Below, one piece after another: positions 34,883 to 45,769 of a DNA stretch of 64,000 nucleotides. Positions within the stretch are counted from its first letter, which is position 1, and each line of letters opens with the position of its first letter. Both the position numbers and the translations under genes were made by a program. The notes beneath the pieces were generated by a model. That model saw nothing but the letters and a program-made list of their open reading frames with translations. It did not search any database and had not been told where the DNA came from. Where the stretch lies: contig JAMJFZ010001815.1 in assembly GCA_026225945.1 (NCBI GenBank), positions 5,064,501 to 5,128,500 on the forward strand, written 5' to 3'. Source of the DNA: Cricetomys ansorgei (taxonomy: Eukaryota; Chordata; Mammalia; Rodentia; Nesomyidae).

Positions 34883-35032
34883 CCTCCCTCCCTCTCTCTC
34901 TCTCTCTCTCTCCCTCCCTCCCCCTCCCTCCCTTCCTCTCTCTGTCTCTCTCTCTGTCTCTCTCTCTGTCTCTCTCTCTGTCTCTCTCTCTGTCTCTCTC
35001 TCTGTCTCTCTCTCTGTCTCTCTCTCTGTCTC

Positions 35033-35064
<32 letters not shown>

Positions 35065-35240
35065 CAGATCAGGATGCAGAGCTCTCAGCTCCTACAGCAC
35101 AGTACATGCCTGAATGCCACCATGTTGATAATGAACTAACTTTCTGAAACTGTAAGTAAGTCCTCAATTAAATGTTCTTTTATGAGTTGTCTTGGTCACA
35201 GTATCTCTTCACAGCAACAGACCAGTGAGTGACTAAGACA
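34676..35240 (+). mobile_element. MaLR solo LTR (MT-type), sense, with internal repeat expansion
   Basis: The left part 'tgtggtggtttgagtaagat' and 'ccacgggctcatatatttgc' and the right part 'gagctctcagctcctacagc', 'tttatgagttgtcttggtca', 'gtgactaagaca' are the two ends of one LTR. A polypyrimidine expansion (34804-35065) between them replaces or enlarges the LTR centre. Flanking 5-mers do not match, so the exact edges are uncertain. Confidence 0.85.
34804..35065. repeat. 260-bp polypyrimidine tract with a perfect 12-bp periodicity
   Basis: The plus strand is nearly pure C/T. Single G bases occur at 34944, 34956, 34968, 34980, 34992, 35004, 35016, 35028 and 35040, exactly 12 bases apart. The right half is therefore a nine-unit minisatellite of TCTCTCTCTCTG rather than a plain (TC)n run. 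Frames of 126 and 114 codons here read SLSL/SVSL and are artefacts. The tract can form triplex (H-DNA) structures in principle. Confidence 0.97.
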
Positions 35241-35971
35241 GAAGATCTTCCAGTTGATGTCTTGCTAAAGAGACATAAAAGTGTGGGAGTGTACCGTTTG
35301 GAAAAGTTTTAAACTCTGATTTGATGTGTGCTCAGCAGCTCCATGCTTCTGCACTGAAGAGTGACAGAAGAGGGATTCTGTGAGGTGGAAGTTTTCTGTT
35401 GCATGTCTATGAAAGGAAGGCATAATATTACCAAAAACACACCATTGCAAAACCAGTAGCAGTGTATCCATCATTAACATTAATCACTTTACTAAATGAC
35501 CAAATTAAAGCGTATGTTCTCATAATACTGAATTCAAAAATTTACAGTTAGTAAATTTTTACTTACAATCGTACTACTTACAATTCAAAAGTCACCATTA
35601 GCGTTCAGCCTGTTTATAGATTTTTCAATAAGAAGCAGAACTCAGGTCCCTTGAAGCCCTACTTCACGTCGCCCATTGCACAGATGGCCAATTTATACTC
35701 ATTATCTACTTCCAGCGCTTTATTAGTGTACCATGCCCACCCCAAAAAACAATGGATTTAGGTACAAAAGCATAAAAACAAAAAGAATACTGTAAAAAAC
35801 AAAAAAGGAATGAAAATAACTAATGAATGTCGAACTAGCAAGCTATATACCCAAACTAGAATTCTCAGGAGGATGAAACCAGCAACAGAAACATGCGTTC
35901 CACATGCCTTTTTTCAGTCTCACAGGGCATGCTTTGCCACAAACTTCACAAACATCACCTAGTACTCCAGC
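35241..35971. other. Unannotated sequence
   Basis: Nothing is recognised. The stretch at 35760-35830 is A-rich. Confidence 0.35.
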
Positions 35972-36271
35972 CTACTCCTTGCTTCTCTTCTGAGTGAAGG
36001 GCCTCCCAGCACCAGGAACATCTGTAAAACCCTGAGCATCAACCAAACCACTGAGCTTTGTCCTGGAAATCAAAGCTGTCATCACTTTCAAGTACTCTGG
36101 AAAAGAGGACAGCAACAGAATCTGGTCTCGGCTGAATTGGTGGTAAACGAAGAGACGATCTTTAATGATCCAGCCACTTCCTTTGGAGAATTGCCTGATA
36201 ATACACAGTGCTTTCTTGATGCAGAACAGATGAAATGGTAGCAGTGGAAGGTTGCCTTGTTCTTGCTGCTG
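35972..36271 (-). other. Unidentified 99-codon stop-to-stop frame
   Basis: On the minus strand a frame runs open from just after a TAG (36272-36274) to a TAG at 35972-35974. It contains hydrophobic and charged stretches such as GSGWIIKDRLFVYHQFSRDQ and lies in GC-richer DNA than its flanks. It has no usable ATG near its start, so it is at best an internal or pseudogene fragment. I do not recognise the protein, and a frame of this length can arise by chance in 64 kb. Confidence 0.2.
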
Positions 36272-36539
36272 CTATTGCTCTTGTTGCCGAGGAAGATGAT
36301 CCCGATGCTATCTTATACAGAGTTTCAAGGGATCCGACTCCTCAGATTGAGTGAAAGGAGATTTCAGCAGTGGCTCAATTACACATAACTTAAGAAGGCC
36401 AAAATTGTTAGCATTAGTTCAGTGCCAAAGCCCTGCAATCTCACAGCTGGTAGCAATTCCACCTCTGCTTCTGCCTCACACATCACCTGGCCATTCTTTC
36501 ACTGTGTACCCTGTAGTAGGCAGTCTTGGGTATCCCCAC

Positions 36540-36830
36540 TATAATTTGGAAAAGAGAAAGCCAACAAAGTACTGGGGATTGTGGTAGAGCCTATGAGGTA
36601 GTCTTTAGGTCAGTAGACCCATTACCTTGAAGGGTGCTGTGGACATGGTCTCTTCTTTGTCCTTTGCTTCCTGGACAACAGTGTGAAGTTCTGATCCACC
36701 ACACGCCTCTTCAACGACATTCTGTGTCTCCATAGGCCAAAAGCAACAGGAATAACTGATCTAATTATTCTCTCTCTATAAAGTTCTCTCAGATACCAGT
36801 TAAGCCGAAGTTGATTAACACACTTCCCAA
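36540..36830 (+). mobile_element. MaLR-type LTR, sense, diverged
   Basis: 'gtagagcctatgaggtagtc', 'taccttgaagggtgctgtgg', 'ctttgcttcctggacaacag', 'ccataggccaaaagcaacag' and the end 'gttgattaacacac' follow older MaLR LTRs ('cctaggaggtggggcc', 'gcccttgaagggg', 'ttgcttcctggccatgagg', 'gcccaaaagcaacaggg', 'ctgactaacaca'). The 88-codon minus-strand frame here is a shadow. Confidence 0.65.
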
Positions 36831-36940
36831 ATATTCTATACTGAAGCACAAGCACCCAGTAAGCCAGAATGTAACTGTATCTGGACATAAAAGATTAAGA
36901 AGAAATTATGTTAAAAGAATGTCATTGGTGTATATCTTAA

Positions 36941-36944
36941 TGTA

Positions 36945-36981
<37 letters not shown>

Positions 36982-37725
36982 CCTAAATATAACATGACCT
37001 GGCTATGTAATGTTACTTGTAAGTTTTCATGGCTGACCACTTAATATTAGGTGGACAATGGATATGCTCTTTCCTAGGAAATACTACTTTGCCCATTCTC
37101 AGCATTTCTTAGTTACCTCTAGCTCTTCATGTAGGGTTGGAGGCCTCATGGACTTTTCCCCTTCCAGTTTGGCTTGTCTATTGTCCTTATTCAGCTCGTG
37201 TTTAGGCAGTCATATCAGTGAGAGTTTGTGGGCAAGTCCTCTGATTTTACTAGAAGACACAACTTCATATTAAATTCCCTGATCTTCTGTCCCTTGCAAC
37301 CTTTCTACTCCCTTTTCCTCAATGTTCCCTGAGCCCTGAGTGCAGAAGTGTTTTGTGGATGTATCCATTGGGTTTAGGTTCCACAACTCTTCATTTGGAG
37401 CGGTTGTGTTTTTCTGTATGTTACAAAGAAAGTTTCCTTGACGGAGAGTGAGGAATACACTTATCTGGGGGCAGAAGGACAAATATTTAGAGTGCAGTAA
37501 GGAATTATACTAGTTTAGCAAAGTGTTGGTTGTAGGTTCTCCTCCAAGATCCTCTACTTCACTAGTCCTAGATAATTGCTAGGTTTCCAGGAATGATTTC
37601 CCTCTTGTTGAGCAGGTTTCAAGTCTAGTTAGAGAGCTGTTGTTACTGCTAAGATATGTACACTACAACTGCACTTTTGGGGTTATGCCTTGTTGGCCGT
37701 TGTCGTGGTTCATAGCAGGGTACAA
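36941..37725 (-). mobile_element. L1 (Lx-type) 3' UTR, antisense half of an inverted element
   Basis: It begins with a TA run (36945-36980), then 'atgtaatgttacttgtaagt', 'tgtagggttggaggcctcat', 'atgttccctgagccctgagt', 'gtggatgtatccattgggtt', 'ggacaaatatttagagtgca', 'gttctcctccaagatcctct', ending 'cgtggttcatagcagggta'. It is the same 3' UTR type as at 9285 and 24680. The block stops at 'ggttcatagc', exactly where the oppositely oriented block to its right ends, pointing to twin priming. Confidence 0.85.
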
Positions 37726-37739
37726 GTAATCTAACTGGG

Positions 37740-38280
37740 GGAATGGGAAAAGGGTGGGACTCTAGCTTAGGAGGAGGGTAAGTATAGAACGAAGAAGGTA
37801 AATAACAGGAAGGATGTCTTAAACAACCATGAGGAATCATTCTATTAATCATCTACCAAAAATAACCTGTATGTATAAGTCTGTGTATAAATATTCATAC
37901 ACAGTTTAAACGAAATTTTCTCTTTGGACTGACAATGCTCTCTCCAAAAGCCAACAACCATCTAACAAAAACAACACTGGATATGAGATGCCTTGCATTG
38001 AATTGCTTGTCAGGGTTGTCCAAGAGTCTCCCAAAATATTATAGACTATTTCTACTGCTCTTGGTTGCACCATCCCCCCTTTCAGAGGTAGAAGGTAAGT
38101 CCCTATTGCAAAAAACACCACGCACTTCAGACACAGAGCCAAGACGTCCATGAGCTGGAATTAACCTCAATGTCTCCTCCCTGAGGACCAGTTTTCATGG
38201 TCGCAGAAGGCATCATCCAAGCTTCCAAAGGAGAGAAGTGACCAACAGTCCTACACAGCTATCATGCCTATGGAGAATAT
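37740..38280 (+). mobile_element. L1 (Lx-type) upstream segment, sense half (5' inversion)
   Basis: The right part reads 'ccaaaggagagaagtgacca', 'acagtcctacacagctatca', 'tgcctatgg'. This matches the Lx segment lying immediately upstream of the block at 36941-37725 ('ccaagggagaaaagcaaccaatagtcctacccagctatgatgcctatgaacc'). The orientation is opposite, so the pair is one insertion with an inverted 5' part. The left limit is uncertain. Confidence 0.6.
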
Positions 38281-38318
38281 TTTCTTAATCAAAATTAAAA
38301 GAGATAGTGATGGGTGTG

Positions 38319-38535
38319 TGCTGGCTAGCTTCTGTCATCTCAAGACAAACTAGAGGCACCTGGAAAGAGGAAAACTTATTGAGAAACTGCCTCCATTATA
38401 TTGGCCTGTGGGCATGTCTGTGGAGCATTTTATTCATTGTTAATTGGTGAAGGAAGGCCCCGCCCACTGTAGGTGGTATTATCCGCAGGCAGGTAGGCCT
38501 GGGCTATATAAGAAAAGCAGATGAAACCTTTAGCT
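38319..38535 (+). mobile_element. 5' part of a rodent MaLR-type LTR, sense
   Basis: 'tgctggctagcttctgtcat', 'gaaaacttattgagaaactg', 'ttggtgaaggaaggccccgc', 'ccactgtaggtggtattatc' and 'gggctatataagaaaagcag' follow the first half of a common rodent LTR. The last string includes its TATA region. The 3' half is absent, so the copy is truncated at about 38535. Confidence 0.7.
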
Positions 38536-40350
38536 AAGAGTATTTTACTTACATCCTAATTATTCAGATAGGGGAGAAAGGTGATTTTTAGACTTTCGAG
38601 GGGAAAGTAAATGAAAATCATCCTCACTCTTAAAAGAAATGCTAGAGTTGGACTTGTGATGGAGTCACACCTGGTTTGCTGTAGTTTCAATAAGTTTCAC
38701 CTATGAGCTTAAAATTGTTACAAGTTTCTATAAGCTTTTTTAACCACAATAGCATATTAATTTTTCCTCTCACACATTATTGTGGTCAGTTTGGTTAACG
38801 TGATGAGACGCATGCTAAGGGGTAACAAGTGTGCTATTAGCAGCAAATGCTCCACATGGCGCCATACAAAATTTCAGAAAAAAGGGGCACACTGAAATGA
38901 AATCATCCTAAAGTGTTCTTGCATGTTTTTGCCCTACAATAGCAATCACCACCTCCGCACTGGCGTTTCTTAGGAAGTACCAAGAAGCTGAAGTTAACTG
39001 CCCAGAGTCCAGTTGAAGGTCACCAGTTCCTCACAGCTACTCATTAATCCCCAGGAAATCTCCTGCATTTTCGTGGTTATTGTTCAATCTTTAATAGACA
39101 ATTTTGCTAGTACTCCTAGTACTTGCTTTCTCCTGGAACACCTGCAGCCAGCCAGATCCTGTTTGTATAGAGAAAGGACTCTTTCTTTTTTTTTTCTTAA
39201 AAGGGGATTGAATTTCAGCTTCCCTATAAAGAACACTTATGGGCCAGTGACTCAGAAAAAGCCACTTTAATTGAGTCTCGGCTTTTCTTTCTTTCTGAAT
39301 GGAGAAAGAGGATGAAGTGAGAGGAAATGAAGGAATGGGAAATGAAGGAAAGGGAGGTAGATGAGGAAGAGAGACTCCACACCCAGATTCTTCCAGGCTC
39401 CCAGCGATATCCTTGTTGAACACAGTAAGTCTGCAGCCTTACTGGGAGGAACCAAAATCACAGAGGAATACATGTTCTGAGTAGGATGATCCTGAAGAAC
39501 ACACCAGACAGGAAACACTGGACAGGACCCTGACAGCCTGGGCACAGAGTGGGACCAGAAAAACTGGACTCTAGACTCGACTCCAATCACCTGCGTCTGA
39601 AAACTGAGCAATCTCTATTAGTGTAACCCACAGATTCAGTTGAATATTGTACTGGATAATGGAGAGTCATTTGTCAGTAGAGGGTACTTAACCAGACCAC
39701 AATTTCATACTCTTGTCCAGAGTTGGTCTCTTAGCTTGGCATTGCACGTCTTCTGAGTTAAGTTCTAACATTTAAAAGTTGTGTGAATAAGAGAAATTAC
39801 TCCTGTACCCTAAACTAGCTGCATTTCTCCAATGTTCACTGAACTCTCAATGAGTTTTAATTACCATGTCCACCAGAGTACAGAAGTCAGAATGACCCCT
39901 TCTGTTAACGTACCTTCCTCCAGAATGGCTTCCCTGCTACTGATATGCCCCATAAGGAAAAAGAAATTCCCCAATTAAATTATATGGTATCCTGAACATA
40001 GACTATGAAGAGTCACTCTGACTTCAAAGACATAGATTCTCTTACTAGTCACTTAGATCTAAGGCAAAAAATCTAGAACCAAAGGCAACAAAAGCATTAT
40101 TTTGTCTACAAATGTAAATAAACCAAAAAGTAAAGGCTCCATTTCAACATAATGTCCATAAATTTTCTAAAGTTGCCATCATATACAAATCTCCAAAGAT
40201 CCTTTGGTGAAAATCAGAATGGCAAAGAAAAGATTTACAAAATCAAATACTAGTTAGCCCAGAGCGTCCAACAGCTCTATGAAGATGATCCATTGGGATC
40301 AAAGACTCTCGAAGACCACTTCTTACCTGAACTTATAAACAGCTCCTTAA
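38536..40350. other. Repeat-poor sequence
   Basis: No family is recognised. The part at 38640-38960 is AT-rich with isolated CpGs ('catggcgccatac', 'gatgagacgcatgc') and could be conserved non-coding DNA. Two overlapping minus-strand frames (39091-39611) come from pyrimidine-biased DNA and lack motifs. Confidence 0.3.
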
Positions 40351-40400
40351 GTTACTCTAAGGTAGTCTAAGCTAGTCTGAGCTAGTCTAAATTAGGCTAA
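40351..40400. repeat. 10-bp degenerate tandem repeat, five units
   Basis: The units are gttactctaa, ggtagtctaa, gctagtctga, gctagtctaa and attaggctaa, in perfect 10-base register. It is a small minisatellite of unknown origin. Confidence 0.85.
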
Positions 40401-41242
40401 AGCAGCAAAGGAGCACCAGTTGGAGGACAGCTGACCTCTTATACATTCAAAGTCATGGAAGTTGGTAAATCCAGAGGGAATTATAGGAGTTCCAAGCTTT
40501 TATATGGTGGAATTCAAGGAATTTTCAAAACGTACTTTCAAACAAAACAAGACTCATTATTTATTCCCATGTTTTATAGATTGACAAAAACACAGAGCAA
40601 TTCAGCCTAACAGTGTAGTATTGGGTCCAGTGCCTTGAAAGAGTTGGGTTGGCATGACTTTCATCCCAAAACACCTTAGAGCTACAACCCAAGTACTACT
40701 GGTTGAAGGAGATAGCCCTGCACCATCGCCCTTTATGACTCTTGCCGTAGAGGGAAGGAGGCAGTTCAGCTCAATTGCATTTCCTTCGCTCAGGAAACAA
40801 CTTGAATCCCCGAGTTAGAGGGAGAAATACTGTCAGTGGCAGGCTTCAGTTTTATAGGAGGCTGCGTCTCCCTGAAGGCTATCAGATGACTAGCTGAATA
40901 CAGAGATCTTGGTGAAGGCTTCACAGTTGGTATAAAAACAGATGGACCAGGACTTCCGCAATTACTGTTTGGATGGGCAGGTATATAGTTAATTATTATG
41001 TTTTTCTTCATCCTTTCGGAATTCATAAACTGTTTCTCAAGGTCAGGCCATGGTTGTTCTGTACTTTTTAACAGGTCATTTATTCTTAAAATGTTTTTTA
41101 GGCATTTTTTAAGAGAGCACCAGAGAAATAGCTTTATAGCTCTAAGGGAAACTCCAACAGCCCAGCTGGAAGAGACAGCAAATGACAAAAAAAATTCTTT
41201 GCTTAAATATTTTATTATGTTGTCCTTTTATAAGCTACATGT
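40401..41242. other. Unannotated sequence
   Basis: A weak MIR-like stretch near 40565-40640 is too diverged to call. The 132-codon minus-strand frame at 40790-41188 has no recognisable domain. Confidence 0.3.
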
Positions 41243-41400
41243 TTTGAATTGCTATTGTATGCCAAGAACTCCACTAAGAATCCTACCTGTATGATATTAA
41301 TTTTCACAGAAAATATACAAAGCAGATATTTTATTACTGTTGTTGTCTTTCCTATAAGCCACAAACCTTTACTGAGGTCAAAGAGTGATTGAAAACAAAG
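41243..41400 (-). mobile_element. MIR SINE, antisense
   Basis: 'attgtatgccaagaactcca', 'aatcctacctgtatgatatt', 'cagatattttattactgttg' and 'tttactgaggtcaaagagtg' track the reverse MIR ('tatgtgccaggcactgtgct', 'atctcatttaatcctcacaa', 'gaaactgaggc'). Confidence 0.6.
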
Positions 41401-41415
41401 GAGAACAGGTTGATC

Positions 41416-41518
41416 TGATGATGTATATTTCAATCCCAGCACTTGGGAGTGAGGCAGAAAGATCAAGAGTTTGAAGCCAGCCTAAAATAAATAGCAAGAT
41501 CTTGTCTCAAAAACAAAG
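41416..41518 (+). mobile_element. B1 SINE, sense, diverged
   Basis: 'caatcccagcacttgggagt', 'gaggcagaaagatcaagagt' and 'ttgaagccagcct' are followed by 'gatcttgtctcaaaaacaaa' at the tail. Part of the middle is deleted. Confidence 0.85.
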
Positions 41519-41758
41519 GAAACACTGAAGCTAAGATTTGAACCCTGGCTGTCTTGACTTTAAATTTCTGTATCTTAATTACTGTGGACTTTTGCAACTG
41601 AACTATATCTTTGTGATGGATTGACTCAGACAACAAGATCAGATTTGTATACTTATCCCCTAGGATCATGCTCAAACAAACGAATTTCAAATGCTGAAGT
41701 AGATGTATATTACCTTGTCTATTGTGGCCATTTGCTGCTCAGTTGTCAACCCTTAAAA

Positions 41759-41981
41759 CAGTAGTTCTCAATCTATAGGTCCAAACCCCTTTGGAGGTTG
41801 AATGACCCTTCCACAGAGGTCACCTAAGACCATTTCCGTATCAGATATTTATATAACAATTCATAACAGTAACAAAATAACAGCTATGAAGTAGCAATGG
41901 AAATAATTTTATAGTCTGGGTCACCACAACCTGAGGAACTGTATTAAAGGGTTGCAACATTAGGAAGGTTGAGAACCACTG
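41759..41981. mobile_element. URR1-type hAT (Charlie) DNA transposon, copy 3
   Basis: Both termini are well preserved: 'cagtagttctcaatctatag' on the left and 'aaggttgagaaccactg' on the right, imperfect inverted repeats of each other. The body has 'ggtcacctaagaccatttcc' and 'gaagtagcaatggaaataat'. The 8-mers immediately outside (ccttaaaa and ggcatcca) do not match, so the target duplication has decayed or the edges are off by a few bases. Confidence 0.9.
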
Positions 41982-42298
41982 GGCATCCATTATTTTTAAG
42001 AAAGAGCATGGCAATCTCTGTTTTCACCAAAGTAAACCTCTTGGAAAACCAGCAGAATGTCATAGAATCATATTAAAGTTATCCTGACTTTCTCCCCTTT
42101 TTAGGCTAGTGCCATACAGGTGAGGGAATGCAAATTATTAGTGTTGAAGTTGAAATGCATTAAATGACTCAATTAAACACTGTGGTTTGGTTGGAAACGT
42201 TGGACTGTTTGCATCTTTGTAAGTAAAGCTTTTCTGTTTTCTTCCCAAGAACTCCTCCAAAAATTATATTAATATAGTCAAATCTCTACTCCCAACAC

Positions 42299-42302
<4 letters not shown>

Positions 42303-42344
<42 letters not shown>

Positions 42345-42345
42345 A
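42303..42345. repeat. (AG)n microsatellite
   Basis: This is a dinucleotide AG run with one GG interruption. Confidence 0.97.
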
Positions 42346-44759
42346 AGCGGGCTCATTCATAGAAAGAGAAACTATGGTATTTGATTAAGCAGCAGCTAAT
42401 TAAATGCACTTAGTCTACATTGATCTCAGCTCTCTATTCAGCTTAATGTATGTTGTAATCAAGGGCTGCACCTCAGGCCAACACCTCAGCCCAAATAATC
42501 AAAGCATTTCGCACCTAGTAGAGAAACAATTTGAAAACAAAATATATCTTATAGCCTCATGAATATCTGTGTGGCTAGAAGTTCTCTGATGCTTTTCTAT
42601 GAAGTTCTGATACTATTATCTTTCCCCTAAAAGATGCCTATACTATCTCTTATGCCAATGTTTAATACCATCCAAATGTTTACTTGGTAAGGCCATTGTT
42701 ACATGCTTTTCAAAGAGTCCTTGTAATAAAGTGTGACAAAGCAGGACACAGAGAAGAATGGAGGTGTGCTCCATTCTTTTCTCAAAGTATGTCTTCAAAA
42801 GATAATAGCCATTAGAGTCACTGCTTCAGTTATTTAAATGTTTTCACTGCAGAGATGGGTTTCTATTTGTTCTGCAAATATATTTTACATTGATTAACAG
42901 ATCCATATCAGTCTAGAAGGTGTTTTACCAACCTGTAATAATCTTCAAGTCTAAATCATCCTTGAACTTGAAAAATAAATGTATAATAAATGGCCTTTTG
43001 TGGCCACCTTGTGACCCAAATGCAAACTTGCTAACCAACATATGACTTGTGTGCATCTCTATAGTTGGAGGTCGGGGGGTGGATTCGCTAGGGAGCAGAT
43101 GGGGAGGAAATCTATTGGTTAATGAGACAGGGTGTGACATTTCTCAACCAAGTCCCAGATATGGAAGTGCATAAGACAGTGTGAGGTGTTTTCTAATGAG
43201 CCAGGTACCAACACAATTGAAACAAACGCATTAGTATCAGTGGTACCCAGGCAAAACAGTCCTAGGGAAATTACTTAATTACATAAACAACACTGTGAAG
43301 GTTCATAGTTATGTGTTTCACCAGTATAGAAAACAGACAATGGTTTATGTACATTGCAAACAGACAGTATTTTTAAAGAGATATGCTCTGCCCCAGGGGC
43401 TTAGATAGTGACGTGAAGGCAAAAACAAACAAACAAACAAAAAGTAAAAAAAAAAAAAAACCACCAAATAGAGAAAGCAACTAAAACCTGAAAAAGTGTA
43501 AAACAAAACCATAAGTTCTAATATTTTACCTGAAATGGTCAGCGTTAGAGGCTACCACAAAATCAACCCCAGAATTTCAGAGGGATTCAATATCTCTCTT
43601 AGTGACACAGCGTTTAAAAATGAAGAAGATTGTGCTTTGAGACAAATACAATAGACTATAAATCAAGTTACCGAAACTACTCATAGACACTTCTCTTGTG
43701 ATTCTCTATCTTTAGATTCACATTTGCCCAAGGACCATCTAGAAACCTTTCTATTCAATAACCTGTATTTTGAAACATTTATCATACCTTGTCTCTGGGT
43801 GACCACTGCAGTGTAGAGCCTGGGGACTTGGTTTCCTTTTACTTATACTTAGAAGAACAAAGGAAACTTTGATTCACTAGGCTGGAATGAAATGTATCCA
43901 TATCATTGCAATATTAGAGTCTTTTAATCGTCTTTCCATAAGACAAGATTAAAATGCCTTACTTACGCGAGATTAAATGCTTATTCCGTAATTGCAACAG
44001 ACAGTATGCTTTCAAGTTGGGAGAATTAAATTAAAAAGAAAGACAACTCTAGAAAATGTACTAGTGGTAGAATTAGGGAATGTTTCATCAGATCCTGATG
44101 TCTCTACAGTAATGAATCTGCCAAAAGATAATAATATTTTAGTGAAAGGTATGATTGGATAAGTCACATTATTTATTAACTGTTACCCTAAAATATCACT
44201 TTTGTCTTATTATTAAGGCTGGTTAGAGGGCAGTAGGGATGCCTGACACAAGGAATTAAAAATGGATTGTGTCTATCAGAGATCCTGAAGTTGCATACCT
44301 CTGTACCAGGTGACAGACAGCTAGCACCCTCGCAAACCCACAACCTGAAAGGTTTCAGTCAAGTCCCAGGATCAGCCAGCAGTCACCTGGTCTTTTCCAA
44401 TCTACCAAAAAGAGCTAGTTTCAAATTTCTAACTTTTTAAAGAATTTCAAATAGAAGTGTTTGAGAAGACCGAGACCAGGAGCATAAAGTTTATGAAAAT
44501 TATTGGAGAAATCCCCTCAAAGCTATTTCCCAAGGTTATTCATTCCCCTTCACAAACAGACCAACTTATCTCTTAGATTCCTCTTAGAGTGAGTATAATA
44601 AAGACTATCATGGTGGAAAATAGAATTGGTCAAAGAATAAAGACTATATATTACTTCAACGGAGCCTGAGGTAGCCACAAACATTCCACCATCCCTCAGG
44701 TTTCAAAGATGTCAAAACTAATGGGACACTTACAGCTTTCTCCCTGCCTCCCTCTTTGT
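42346..44759. other. Repeat-poor sequence with candidate conserved block at 43880-44260
   Basis: An A-rich CAAA/A run lies at 43421-43460. The 43880-44260 part is AT-rich with 'ttgcaatattagagtctttt', 'acttacgcgagattaaatgc' and several ATTA/TAAT cores and isolated CpGs. It is plausible conserved non-coding DNA but unproven. No gene is recognised. Confidence 0.3.
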
Positions 44760-44810
44760 CACACACACATGTGCACGTGTGTCACACCCACATGTGAGCA
44801 CACACGCGTG

Positions 44811-44843
<33 letters not shown>
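44760..44843. repeat. Alternating purine-pyrimidine CA/TG tract
   Basis: CA and TG blocks with ACATGTGCACGTGT-like near-palindromes and 'cacacgcgtg' lead into a pure CA run (44814-44842). It is a Z-DNA- or cruciform-prone composition. Confidence 0.9.
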
Positions 44844-44845
<2 letters not shown>

Positions 44846-45569
44846 CTTGGGATTCCCTTTAGTGAAATATTGACTGTGTATTAAACTCACAGAAGTCTTC
44901 CTTCAGTTTCTTCAGTGTGACACCCCTTTCTCGAAGTTTTAGAAAGATAATATGAATGGCACAGGCCCCAAATCAAAGTACCTCCCTGTCTGAGCTCTCT
45001 GTGGATCATAGTAATGAAGCCTCTTCCCCAGTGTTTGAGGGAAGGAGCCCTTTGTCAGGCTTTGCCTATTTAGAGGCAGAGCCGGGCTACATTGTATCCA
45101 CCTGTGTTCCCTCACTACCAGTGTTTCTGAGACACTACACAGCTCAGCTCCAGACTACAAGTCTCGTTGTGTCGTCCTGAAACTGACCATATCAGAGTTT
45201 TGTCACACTTTATCCATACTCTGAAATATGCCTTTCATTCCCTTGTATCATATTCCTAATACGTCTCATTATGTTAACTTCTTTTCTATTGGCTACAGGT
45301 TCAAATATTGACTCATACTTCAGACCACTAGATTCCTGCAAGTATAGCGAACTTTCACAGATTAGAGCTTCTTAGTGAGTTTATGTTTACAGGCTGTCAT
45401 ATCAGGATCCAAAATACTGAAAAACATACTAAATTATCTGGCCATTTCATGTAAAATCAAGCAAAAAGAAAAATCAACTCTCTTCGCTTTCAGTAACACA
45501 CATATTGCTTTATGGCTTTTGGTAGACTTTCCTAATAACGCTGTTTTACTCTTTATTTTATTTTCTTAT
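44844..45569. other. Unannotated sequence
   Basis: The frame at 44956-45180 (74 codons) and the start of that at 45375-45701 have no recognisable domain. No repeat is identified. Confidence 0.3.
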
Positions 45570-45769
45570 GTTTATGGGACTTCATCTTCATGTATGTCTA
45601 CATACTATATGCATGCCTTGTGCCCACAGAGGCCAAAAAAGGGCATTGGGTCATGCAAGACTCCAATTAAAGAAAGTTATGAGCCACCATGTGGATGCTA
45701 GGAACCAAACCCAGGTCCTTTGGAAGAGCATCCAGTGCTCTTAACTTCTGAGCCATGTCTCTGGCTCCC
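45570..45769 (-). mobile_element. B2/B3 SINE, antisense
   Basis: 'gtgcccacagaggccaaaaa', 'agttatgagccaccatgtgg', 'atgctaggaaccaaacccag' and 'tcttaacttctgagccatgt' end at 'ctctggctccc'. This is the reverse of the B3 body and its tRNA-like head. Confidence 0.9.

Noticed and set aside
34767..35147. Ser/Leu/Val-rich frames of 126 and 114 codons
   Set aside because: They are translation of a polypyrimidine tract inside a MaLR LTR.
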